64,000 bases of DNA. Origin: Rheum nobile (Eukaryota > Streptophyta > Magnoliopsida > Caryophyllales > Polygonaceae). Under the pieces are notes generated by a model. The model did not search any database, was not told the DNA's origin, and saw nothing but the letters and a program-made list of their open reading frames with translations. A program made the translations under genes and the position numbers. Positions 32,477-44,145 of this stretch are shown here, one piece after another. Location of the stretch: positions 1 through 64,000 of the forward strand of contig WOAB01000476.1 of the NCBI GenBank assembly GCA_027886185.1, given 5' to 3'. Positions within the stretch are counted from its first letter, which is position 1, and each line of letters starts with the position of its first letter.

Positions 32477-33439
32477 GGCTCTAATTGTCGTTCATGTCTT
32501 ATGAAAAAGCAATAACCCATGGAACCTACTATCATCTATAGCTTCCACTCTAATTTAATAATAAAAAAAAAGAGATAAATAAGCTAAGTGGTACGTGCAA
32601 AGCAAGTCTAGGAAAGAACAAAGCAACCCTATGGCACAGGAGATACCTCAGTTAAGCATTGAAGGGTCAGATTCCTGTATGCTGGTGCAGGAAAGAACTT
32701 CAAAAGAATTTCCAACTATAAAGTGAATGTGACAACAACTCTTGGTTGTAAATAAACTATACAAGAGCAACTAAAATGTATCAGGAAGCAACATACAAGT
32801 AACTCAGAAGAAGAAGAGCTTAGCCTGCACAGACCAGTGGTGATTCAAATATATAGCCCACATGAATCCAGGAAAGGAAAGCATGCAACGTGGACAAAGT
32901 AGCTCGAATTAATTCAGCACGCTGAGATGCTGATAGTACATAGAGGCATAACTCATGAATGGGTTGAAACTCACTGCAAAGATAGCAAAAAAGACCAATT
33001 TGGATATTACAATAGCGAACATTTCAACTTATTCGAACTTACACGAGTAAACAAACAAAAATGTTATAGCTCATAATAAAACTTGAGCCAGGATGATGGT
33101 TTTTGCAATCTACATATCTCTCCATTAGGAAGAGGAATGAATGTGAGAAGAAGAAGCTTCAAAAATATAATGAATGCGAGAAGAAACTTCAAGAATATAA
33201 ACATTGACTAATCATTAAACATACATCATCATATATACCATCAATTTTAAGAGGAGCACAGACGTGATTTTCTTTCGATCGGAAACTAACAGAACAATTA
33301 ACAGAGAAAAACATTTACAATTGCAAGCAAGGTGAGATGGAGACATAACAATTAATGTGAAGAAATTAAACATGAAAAACGCAAGCAATTCAAATCGAGA
33401 TGGACAAGAGGAAAACAAAGTGCTAATTAACCAACTAAT
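32477..33439. other. Intergenic DNA between copia element and CML pseudogene
   Basis: About 1 kb without a supported gene. I looked for upstream G-alpha exons (P-loop, helical domain) on the minus strand and saw none. It could be flanking or untranslated sequence of the EF-hand pseudogene. Confidence 0.4.
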
Positions 33440-33933
33440 TTAATTACGGATCATACACTTGAATTCAGAGAAGTCAACGACCCCGGCACGGTTGCGATCG
33501 ACGGAGGAGATCATGTGCTCCACCCTGTCCATCTCCCTGGCTTCCATCAACCCTAGCTTATCAAGGTCCATCTGCAACTCCTTGGCGGGGATCTAGCCAT
33601 CGCCGTCGTCATCGAACACCTTGAAAGCCTCGACCAGATCCGAGTCCTCCGAGAGACCGAGATCTTCGTCGGAGAAGAAGGCGTCGCCCAATGACTTGTG
33701 GAGAGCGGCGAAGGTCAACCCTGTGACCCCGGGCTTCACGAAGGAGTTGATGACGGAATTGAGCGCCGATTCGGACAATTGGTGTCCGATCCCAGCAGAA
33801 TCAGCGCCTTTGCGATCTCGTGGGTCATGATTAGCTCTATCTTGTCGAACAGATCGAACACCCGCCAGAGCCTCATCGAGTTCAAACTGGAACTTCGGAG
33901 GTGGAAGAGGACGATTTTGATAGGCAGCTCCAC
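33440..33933 (-). pseudogene. Calmodulin-like EF-hand protein (CML42/43-type) pseudogene
   Basis: Minus-strand remnant of a small calcium sensor. The first frame carries HLRSSSLNSMRLWRVFDLFDK and an EF-hand 1 that has lost its acidic loop residues, then MTHEIAKALILLG. After a 1-nt shift near 33775 a second frame continues with SESALNSVINSFVKPG, LHKSLGDAFF and FKVFDDDGDG, the latter an intact EF-hand loop start. A TAG at 33593-33595 follows. Beyond it the same frame gives IPAKELQMDLDKLGL and a last EF-hand with SSVDRNRAGVVDFSEFK, ending in TAA at 33440. The order and spacing match the CML42/CML43 group. It is intronless, like that family. Dead by frameshift plus stop. Confidence 0.75.
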
Positions 33934-33940
33934 TAAGAGA

Positions 33941-34256
33941 TGGTTGCGCTTGATCTGCTCCCTTAATTTTTACTTTTATATACTCGTATAACTAGGTGTG
34001 AAGACGTGACTTTCATGCAATGAATGAACCCTCAAATAAGGACACCATAAGATAGCTTTAAATACCACAACTTACAAAGAATGTAGAGATCAGAAAAAAG
34101 GAAATTCAGAAAAAGCTTTCACCTCGACCAGTCAAGCACAAGCAGCCACGTTACATGAAGAGCAATTGTGTCACCGCCAAAAGACATCCACGTAACAAAA
34201 ACTGTCAGTATATCATGCATATATATCTCCATTGCATCTCCCACTTTTTTAACTAA
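33941..34256. other. Short intergenic stretch
   Basis: No gene or repeat recognised. Confidence 0.4.
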
Positions 34257-37177
34257 TACAAATTTTGTCTTCATTTATTACACTTTGAAACGCAGTATTT
34301 TTACTTAAGTAAGATACTAGCGTTTTCGTATAAATTGTATCCAGAATATGAGTTTATGTATTAGAATGAAACGCAGGTGCGTTTCAGCTTTTTTTTTTAA
34401 ACGCAAGAATAGTGCTTAAGCACGATTCCTGTGTTTCAAAAATATGAAAATTTTGAAAAAAATTTCAAAAAAATAAAAATAAAAATTGAAACACACGATT
34501 CCTGCGTTTCCGTGTAAATGGTATTCGAAAAAAAAAATCTAAAATCAACAAAATAAATAACATATTTTTTAAAATATGCATTTGACTCTAGTAATAAACG
34601 TTATCAAGTAATCAAGGTTACATGACAATAAATTTGTTTGTATCATGAGGTTTCAATATACTTTTATTCATGTACATTTCTCCACCAATTTGTTTGATAT
34701 TAACAGTTTGTTATTATTATTCTCGAAAATCACATATAACTATGGTTATATCTTATAACTATAAGGATATAACCAAATTAGATATAACTATAAAGATATA
34801 ACCAAATTGAAAATAACTATACTATATAATCATAGTATATAACTATATAATATAACCATAGTATATAACTATATGATATAAGAATATAACCAAATTGGAT
34901 ATAACTATAAGATATAATATATGATATAGCCATAATATATAACTATAAGATATAATCATAGTATATAACTATATGATATAACCATAGTATATAACTATAG
35001 AATATAATATAGGATATAACCAAAGTATATAACTATAGGATATAACGATATGATATAACCAAATTGGATATAACTATACGATATAACTATAGTATATAAT
35101 TATAGGATATACCCATAAGATATAACCAAATTGGATATAACTATACGATATAACCATAATATATAACTATAGGATATAACCATAGTATATAACTAAAGGA
35201 TATAACGATATGATATAACCAAATTGGATATAACTATACGATATAACCATAGTATATAATTATAGGATATACCCATAAGATATAACCAAATTAGATATAA
35301 CTATACGATATAACCATAATATATAACTATAGGATATAACCATAGTATATAACTAAAGGATATAACGATATGATATAACCAAATTGGATATAACTATACG
35401 ATATAACCATAATATATAACTATAGGATATAACCATAGTATATAACTAAAGGATATAACCATAGGATATAACTATATGATATAACCATAAGATATAACCA
35501 AATTGGATATAACTATAAGATATAACCATAGTATATAACTAAAGGATATAACTATAATCTATAACCATAGTATATAACTATAGGATATAACCATAAGATA
35601 TAATCAAATTGGATATAACTAAATGATATAACCATAGTATATAACTTATATACTATGATTATATCTTATAGTTATAACCAATTTGGTTATATCTTATGGT
35701 TATATCCTATGGTTATATCCTTTAGTTATATACTATGGTTATATCCTATAGTTATATATTATGGTTATATCTTATAGTTATATACTATGGTTATATCTTA
35801 TAGTTATATCCAATTTGGTTATATCTTATGGTTATATCCTATAGTTATATCTTTTAGTTATATACTATGGTTATATCCTATAGTTATATATTATGGTTAT
35901 ATCGTATAGTTATATCCATTTTGGTTATATCTTATGGGTATATCCTATAATTATATACTATGGTTATGTCGTATAGTTATATCTAATTTGGTTATATCAT
36001 ATCGTTATATCCTATAGTTATATACTTTGGTTATATCCTATAGTTATATACTATGGTTATATATTATAGTTATATCCTTTAGTTATATACTATGGTTATA
36101 TCCTATAGTTATATACTATGGTTATATCTTATAGTTATATCCAATTTGGTTATATCTTATGGTTATATCCTATAGTTATATCTTATGGTTATATTCTTTA
36201 GTTATATACTATGGTTATATCCTATAGTTATATACTATGGTTATATCGTATAGTTATATCCAATTTGGTTATATCTTATGGGTATATCCTATAATTATAT
36301 ACTATGGTTATATCGTATAGTTATATCCAATTTGGTTATATCATATAGTTATATACTATGGTTATATCCTATATTATATTCTATAGTTATATACTATGGT
36401 TATATCATATAGTTATATACTATGATTATATCTTATAGTTATATATTATGGCTATATCATATATTATATCTTATAGTTATATCCAATTTGGTTATATTCT
36501 ATAGTTATATCATATATTATATCATATAGTTATATACTATGGTTATATTATATAGTTATATACTATGATTATATAGTATAGTTATTTTCAATTTGGTTAT
36601 ATCCTTATAGTTATATCCAATTTGGTTATATCCTTATAGTTATAAGATATAACCATAGTTATATGTGATTTTCGAAAATAATAATAACAAACAGTTAATA
36701 TCAAATAAATTGGTGGAGAAATGTACATGAATAAAGTATATTGAAACCTCATGATACAAACAAATTTATTGTCATGTAACATTGATTACTTGATAACGTT
36801 TATTACTAGAGTCAAATGCATATTTTAAAAAATATGTTATTTATTTTGTTGATTTCATTATTTTTATTTTTTATTTTTTGTTCGAATACCATTTACACGG
36901 AAACGCAAGAATCGTGCATTTCAAAATTTATTTATTTTTTTTGAATTTTTTTTTCAAATTTTTCATGTTTTTGAAACGCAGGAATCGTGCTTAAGCACTA
37001 TTCTTGCGTTTCAAAAAAAAAAAACTGAAACGCAGGTAATTTGCTTAAGCAAAATACTTGCGTTTCGTTCTAGTACATAAACTCAGTTTTTGGGTACAAT
37101 TTATACGGAAACGCTAGTATCTTGCTTAAGCAAAAATTCTGCGTTTCAAAGTGTAGTGTACGAATACAAAATTTGTA
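34257..37177. repeat. Giant palindrome of about 2.9 kb (foldback element)
   Basis: Two inverted arms of about 1.4 and 1.5 kb meet near 35645 with almost no spacer. The outer about 450 bp of each arm is unique sequence (starting TACAAATTTTG, with CACTTTGAAACGCAG and paired GCTTAAGC hairpins). The inner parts are hundreds of bases of short units of about 13 bp (GATATAACCATAG and TATATAACTATAG types), which form higher-order repeats of about 150 bp near 35040, 35197 and 35356. No protein frame. It may be a foldback-type DNA transposon. The right end reads CACTACAAATTTTG on the minus strand, CACTA-like, but the left end has diverged and no target duplication is clear. Confidence 0.8.
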
Positions 37178-37610
37178 GTGTACAAAGAAACTTCCTTTTT
37201 TAATAGTAAGAATATAGCTTTCTTTCGTTCCAAAAGCAATGAAAAGAACGTACCAAAGGTACTATATATGTATATGTATATGGACGTGAGCAAAAAAATA
37301 AAAGAGCTAAAAAAATTGGTTTATTTAAGATCATTGTAATGACTAATAAGGATTATATAATAAATGGTCTTGAATTTTCAATAGGCTATTAAGAAAATAA
37401 TCAAGGCACACTCCTCTTAATTTGGGGTTTGGGATGTTCGGTCAAATTAGTCATTATAAAAAAAAATGGCATCTTGTTAATTGGATAAAAATGACCTTTT
37501 AAAAGAGAAAATAATATAACTAGCAATTTCACGAAATTGGACTTGTTTAAATAAACAAATAGATCCATTAGCTAGTTGTTGTTCATGTAGGTCGTTCCAA
37601 ATGTTCTATC
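37178..37610. other. AT-rich stretch, nothing recognised
   Basis: No gene, repeat or element boundary seen. Confidence 0.4.
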
Positions 37611-38361
37611 TAGAACTACGTAGATTTGATTTCGTATTAAACGGATATGTAGGAAATTGATATCAAATTCAAATATATATCGGATTCAGTCACAACTAGA
37701 ATTCCAACCAAAATTTGAAACAAATGTCCTAGCAAAGAACTACGTACGACTTGATTCCGTACTAAACGGATACATAGGAAATTCAGTATCAAATTCAAAT
37801 ATATATCGGATTCAATCACAACTTAAATTTCAACCAAACCTTGAAACACATATCTTTAGAACTACGTGAAGACTTGACGCCTCTAAGGGCTACGCAGAAA
37901 CTCGATATCAAATTGAAATACATATCGAGTACAGTCGCAAATCTCAAATTAAATCAAATCAAACTAAAAATGGTTCTTTTTCAGAACTACGCGTGATTTG
38001 ATCCATTTTAAAAGGGCACGTAGGAAACTCGATACAAAGCAAACGCTCATCGAGTTCAATCGCAATCTCAAAACGAAACAAAATCAAGATAAAAATGTCT
38101 TACATGCAAATGATAGTCGAAGTGATTTGAGCAACCCTTCCTAGAAGGTGTGTTTAAGTTATTTCGGTGATGCATAAAAATATCTAAAACACATGCATAT
38201 GATAGTTGGTTTGAAGTTTGGGCAACCCTTCCTAGAATGGGGTTTAAATTTCGATATGTGATGCGTGTAAATCAAACCCCAAATTCTCAAAACTAAATCT
38301 AAATAAAACATTCTGAACTACGTAAGGTTTGATCCTTCTTAGGAAGGTACGTAGGCAACCC
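37611..38361 (+). repeat. Diverged tandem repeats with GAACTACGT...TACGTAGG cores
   Basis: At least five copies of a block that starts GAACTACGT, has a TTGAT segment and ends in a TACGTAGGAAAC-like piece: about 37611, 37736, 37859, 37982 and 38321. The first four are spaced about 125 bp apart. ACTACGT and ACGTAGG can pair, so each unit could form a small hairpin. Likely a fragment of an LTR or of a retroelement untranslated region, but no coding part remains. Confidence 0.55.
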
Positions 38362-38741
38362 GCTAAAATTGGGGTGCAACCCAAATCATTTAAAAAAAAC
38401 TGAAGTCCCCAACGAATCTATGTTATCAGAATTGTAAGGATGTAGAAATAAGGGTCGAACTTAAAATGAAAAACTAAATAAGATGTGTTTGTGCATTGTT
38501 GTTCTCTTTTAACATTTTTTTCCTAACACTAACTAAGCTTACAAGTCCACACCAATTTCCACATCAAAGTTCAACTAGCACCCTATAATAATAAAATATA
38601 TATATAAGGGTCGCTACTAGCAATATATAAAACCTAGTATATAATTCATTTTCCGCACTTTTATAACACATAAGTTTCCAAACACAATTTGAGAACATGT
38701 ATTCCAACTTAATTAAAACGATTAATTAATTGTCAATTATG

Positions 38742-39521
38742 TGTAACATCCCCCATCTCTGGGCCGACCCTTTACAGGGCTGCAGCCCATACACCCCAAC
38801 CCTTTCTTGGTGGCTCCACCTAATTAATAGGCAGCCATCTCCAAGAGGTTGTTCGTGAGTCTCGAACTCGAGACCTCACGCTTTAACAAGAAGCCTTGCG
38901 CTCTCTTGTCACCAATTGCGCTGCATGGCTGCCTATTAATTAGGTGGAGCCACCAAGGAAGGGTTGGGGTGTATGGGCTGCAGCCCTGTAAAGGGTCGGC
39001 CCAGAGATAGGGGATGTTACATAAAAAGTACACTTTGAATGAGAGGGGCTCCGACCTCATCGGGCCAGCCATTTCTCTATCCATGGGCCGTAGCCCAGGT
39101 ACCCCAACCAAATCCCCATGGTTGGGAGGTTGTTCGTGAGTTTCGAACACGAGACCTCACGCTTTAACAAGAGGCCTTACGCCCACTTGTTACTAATTGT
39201 GCTGCATTTTTATGTAACATCCCCCATCTCTGGGCCGACCCTTTACAGGGATGCAACCTATACACCCCAACCCTTCCTTGGTGGCTCCACCTAATTAATA
39301 GGCAGCCATCTCCAAGAGGTTGTTCGTGAGTCTCGAACTCGAGACCTCACACTTTAACAAAAAGCCTTGCGCTCTCTTGTCACCAATTGCGCTGTAGCAC
39401 AATTGGTGACAAGAGAGCGCAAGGCTTCTTGTTAAAGCGTGAGGTGTGGAGCCACCAAGGAAGGATTGGGGTGTATGGGCTGCAGCCCTGTAAAGGGTCG
39501 GTCCAGAGATGAGGATGTTAC
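38742..39521. repeat. Cluster of inverted, tRNA-derived SINE-like copies
   Basis: Several copies of one short element alternate in orientation: minus 38742-38922, plus tail part 38923-39022, a related but diverged minus copy about 39042-39207, minus 39213-39398, and plus with an internal deletion about 39396-39521. The head, read 5'-3', holds a box A-like AGCGCAATTGGT and, about 45 bases on, a box B-like GAGTTCGAGACTC. The tail ends GGGATGTTACA. The adjacent opposite copies form palindromes of about 280-310 bp. Because both borders read TGTAACATCCCC, a foldback DNA element is an alternative. Confidence 0.55.
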
Positions 39522-41335
39522 ATTATGGAATAAATGCAAGAGCGAAGCGCCACTTGACTTGAGTTACGAAGAAGGTCATCGACGTAACAGGAGTGGTTGC
39601 TTTTAAATAGCAAATTGACTTCATTTTTTATTTCCGTTCCTAAAGGCGATTCCGAGATGTATCCAAATCACATAAAATAAATAAATTATAATGAGATAAT
39701 TTATTCAATATCGAAATTTGAAGGCTACATGTCTCAGTTTCTAATTGAATTTATTTAATTCTAAATAAATCAATTTTCAATGCTTTACAATAAAACGATT
39801 ATTTATACAATACCAAAACTCATTTAGTCGTACATTCTAAATAATCATAACATAAAAATTTTATTTATTTATTTACAACCTAATAAATTTGTATCCCAAC
39901 ATATTATCTAGATGAAATGTTATAATTTAACAATTCATAATATAAGATAATACCTAAAAAACATAACTAATTTAATTTTAATATTAATTAAATTAACCTA
40001 ACATGTTTTCAATTAATCCAGATTAACTTAATTAACCATGATTAATTAAACCAAAAAAAAAATTAACCAAAACCGAATTGGGGTAAAAATTGTCACCGGA
40101 TGTCGCGAATGGTAACGACCGGAAAACTAAGAATTTAGGCCTCCTCGGAGCACCACCGGAGTTGGGGCTAGAGGGATTTTGAGAGGACGACTGGGCAGAG
40201 CTATAGGTGGCTTCAATTGCGGAGGTGGAGCTCGATTGTGGCCGAAAAAACTCCAAGAACAGCCGCGACCTAAAATGGAGAACTCGGAAGGTTTTGATCG
40301 AAATTGGATGAATTGAATACATGGGTGAAGCTTTATTAATAGGGGTTTGATTGTCCTTCAAGAGATCTGCATAATCGTGCAAAATTTGGCTCAAAACGAT
40401 CCCGAATCGGATCGAATTTCGTCAATAAACACAAATGACGCGTTCGATAACACACTTACCATCTCGGGGAAAATTGGGACGATTTGGGGGGATTTGATTC
40501 CCGGTTTTAGGGGGATAAGACACGTCTGAATGTTCAAATTTGAAAATCGCGCTCGGATTTGACTGAAATCGGCCATGGATGGAAGCTTTCCATATGCGGT
40601 TGGCTGGAGGTTAAAGAAGGAGAACTATTCAGGCATGGCCACCCTCTGTTTCAGCTTATTTGCAACTTTTTGCCCAATGTTTTAAGTTGTCGCAAAAATG
40701 CCCATATTTATGTTTTCAAATATTACAAAATTTATCCAAACTTATATATAACCATACCCAAAGTTTATATATACATTCTAACCCAAATTTATGATGAATA
40801 AATTTTAAATTAAGTTAATTCTAAGCTTAAATTACATTTTATCATAATTTAACCTTATGTTAATTAACATTTTGTTATTCAAAATGTAAATACTATATGT
40901 TAGCTTGATAATTTTATTTAAATTAATATTAACATAAATTAACATAATTTAAATACTTCATGACTTAAAAAGGTAACCTATTTAGGTTAAGTATTATTTT
41001 ATTCCTTCATGGAATAACATAATAAATCTTATAACCTTTATTAATACTATAAAACTCCCAAAATTACATTCATTGTTATAATTATTTATTTATTTCTACC
41101 CATACTATTACAACCCATTTGATAATTTGTAAAAAATTATTTTATCATAATTTTTGAACTTAAGTTAATGAAAAATTAAATTATTCCTCTATAAAGTATA
41201 CAATCAATTTCATAACTTTTATTAATATCAAAATAAAATTATCATATTACCCTTCTAATTTAAGTTGGAAATTACACATCACCCCCTTACCCATTAATTC
41301 TATCAATTCGATAAGCTATCATCGTAATTTCTTTA
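39522..41335. other. AT-rich region with possible LTR remnants
   Basis: Near 39535 a piece GCAAGAGCGAAGCGCCACTT resembles the LTR segment GCAAGAGCGAACCGCCACTT found in the Tekay copies, and about 40030-40620 has the GC-richer, CCGG-rich look of their leader on the minus strand. This may be a much diverged LTR. The rest (40620-41335) is AT-rich without recognised features. Confidence 0.3.
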
Positions 41336-41344
41336 TATATTTTT
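41336..41344. repeat. 9-bp target duplication TATATTTTT, left copy
   Basis: Identical 9-mer at 52268-52276, directly outside the opposite inverted repeat. Confidence 0.85.
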
Positions 41345-41644
41345 CGGGAATTCTGCGAGGTAACCCTCAGGTTTTGCAAATTCCGCGAGGTGTCCACAGG
41401 TTTAGACTATTCCGCGAGGTAACCCTGAGTTTTTTAAAAAGTCCGTCAAACGACCATCCGTTATCTTCACCGTTAAAAAACAGTTAATTCAATTTTTTTT
41501 TAAATAATAATTTGTTGTTAATTATTTAATTTTTAAAAGAAAAATAAAAAAAACTGGGTTGATTAATTAATCCCTTCTCCTTCCTCCCCTTCCTCTCCAC
41601 ATTCCTCCATTTCTTCTCTCCCAAATTCAACTCAACTCGGTTCT

Positions 41645-44109
41645 TGTAACACCCCAAAAACTTAACCTATTTGGAAATGTATTACCGCCAGTGACCCCAG
41701 TGTTCCTTACCGAGATCACCCAAGGCTTTACCGTTTAAATACAATTTATGAAATACAAATGATACATAATGATCAAAGCATTCAATTCCAAAACATAACA
41801 TTGTCAAGGAAACAAGAGTTACGGGATTACAACCCAATCCCGAATAGGCTAACACGGAGTTTAAACCAAATACAGCGGAAGTCTTATAAAGTAGGATACA
41901 ACGGAAGTCTTATAAAATACATTACAACCAAAGTCATTGTCCAAAAGATCTCAACCTGATTAACGAAATAACTCAAACATTCGAAAACCACCGTCGACTC
42001 CATAGTCCTTCTATTCTTCTAAGCTACTTTCTATCTGATGTGCCGAATCGAACGGATGACACCAGCCCACATGCATAGAACAAAGTTCGTGGGTTAGTCT
42101 ACTTGAATAGACTAGCAAGGGTACAAAACAGAATGGTTCGAAGCAGTCGTATTAGGTTAGACTCATCGCTTCTCGAATAACAACCGATGACGATAGTCAA
42201 CCATCATACTCCTACTGGAATAAACAAGATGTATGCACAAGAGAAGATTCTGGAAGACTGAATCTTCACATAAATTGACTCGAAAGAAGACTCCAACGGA
42301 AATGAGTCTTTAAGGAATTATGACAAATCTGGAATGTTTACAGAATCTTACAACAATGATTTAAAGTTGACTGGGATGCTTCGGTTCACGACCAACCTCA
42401 CCGCATACAACGAGTCCAGATTGGAAAGATAACGTACTATGATCAAAGTCGAGACAAGTTTTCCTAACTGCACTATAACTTAGCAGCACTACTCGCCGAA
42501 GGTTTATTAATTATGTGCGTCGAGTAGCACTTATCTGATTTATATTACAAACCACACATCACATTATTAGACTTTTACATGTGTACCCCGCCATTGGGAC
42601 GACACATCTTAGTATAAGTTTCGTCGAGAGTGACGTACACCGAAAGGTTTGTGACACCAACTAAGTGTCCTGTCTCTACACACTTGTGAAAGAGACCGAT
42701 CATGATCTTAGAATAGTACCAGATGGAGACGAGCCACCCCGATACCAGATTATAAAGAAACGACCGGACGAAGTTCGAGTACATTCCTAACTAACAGTGC
42801 TAACCACACAGATACAACACAATCACAGTTACAGAATAAATCCACATAAAGGCCCGAAAGGCAATCACAGATAATAGCGTTGTTCTAACAGATATACAAC
42901 CTATTATATGATTTTCAAAACAGTTTATAAATCACTTCCAGAAGAACACAGTAATAATCGTTCCAAATTAATTACTCAGATAAACAACTGATACTCAATG
43001 TAAATATGGAAACGACGAGCAAGAGCGAACCGCCACTTGCCTTAATCCGCAGAATAGAAACAAGCCTAACGACAACGACGAGATTCCGGGCTCGACACGG
43101 GTATAGCTCCGACAGCACAACGACCTTCGAGTCGACCCATAAAAGGAATCCTAAGTTAGATCCGACATAACAACAGTACAAATCTAAAAACGGTGAAAGA
43201 AATCAAAAGGAAAGACGTCACGACGACAACCAACCAAGCCAAAGCCACGGAGGCATTCTGGGCACTGGCGGCGGTCGCCGTTCTTGGCGGCGGTCGCCGC
43301 ATTCATCACGGCGGGCGCCGTAAAGAACACGGCGGTCGCCGTGAAGAACTCCGATGACAGAACGAGAGAAAAACTCACCCAAATGATGCGCGTTTTGACC
43401 CCTTTTTGCCTTGCCTGGGTTCCAACCTCCAAAGGCAACCAAAAGGCTTCACAAGGGCTTCTGGAAACACCACCAACCGATACCAACGAAGCTTCCGAAA
43501 TCCGGCGAAACTAACACTCCGACGAGGAAAAAATTTGGCAGAGATTCAGTGCTGGGATGGCTCAAAATCCTTCCCCCAACACCTCCTTTTATAGCCAAAG
43601 CAATGGGAACATCATCATCACCCTAGACGAGGCCGAGCAGGGCTAGATCAGCGCGGCCAGAGCTCGCGGGCGACCAACGGGTAATGACCTCTAGGTAATC
43701 ACGGCGGGCGCCGCAACTTTGCCTACGGCGGGCCGCGGCGGGTGCCGTAATTACGGCGGTCGCCGTTCCTAGCCCTGGCGAGCCCAGAGTAGGAGACGAC
43801 GGCCTGACACCTCGGGCCCAACGACGGCGGGCACCGTTACTGTACGACGGTCGCCGTTTTTGCCTTTTCTCGCCCATTCAGCTATTGAACGAGCAAGACA
43901 TTAACCCGGGATAAAAATTATCGTACGCGAACACGTATAAACATCCGAAGCACGTCGTCTGTATTTTATTTCACTGAGGAAAATATTACAGATACATAGC
44001 ACATTACAGAATGTCTCAAGCTACCTGAATTAAATCCGACGTACTAAACGGGTACTCGGGAAAATTCCAAAATTCCCAAAATAACCTTACAAAAATACGG
44101 GGTATCACA
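41645..44109 (-). repeat. 3' LTR of Tekay copy 2
   Basis: 2465 bp, TGTAACACC to GGTATCACA on the plus strand, complementary to the LTR ends of copy 1. A TATA box (CTTTTATA, 43586-43593) and GC-rich CGGCGGTCGCCG units (about 43265-43340 and 43700-43860) are in the same places as in the other LTRs. Confidence 0.9.
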
Positions 44110-44124
44110 TCTCCTCCCCCTTAA
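44110..44124 (-). promoter_or_regulatory. Polypurine tract of Tekay copy 2
   Basis: On the minus strand AAGGGGGAGGAGA abuts the 3' LTR end at 44109. Confidence 0.8.
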
Positions 44125-44145
44125 AAGAAGTTTCGACCCCGAAAC

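Noticed and set aside
34257..37177. CRISPR-like or satellite array
   Set aside because: No regular spacer structure. Units are short, variable and mirrored around a centre, so a foldback palindrome is the better description.
38837..38925. Genuine tRNA gene
   Set aside because: Box A- and B-like motifs are present, but no acceptor stem or anticodon arm pairs properly, and several copies are linked to the same tail. It is SINE-like.
40032..40394. Minus-strand frame of 120 residues
   Set aside because: Ser/Pro-rich with no domain. The region looks like an LTR leader remnant.
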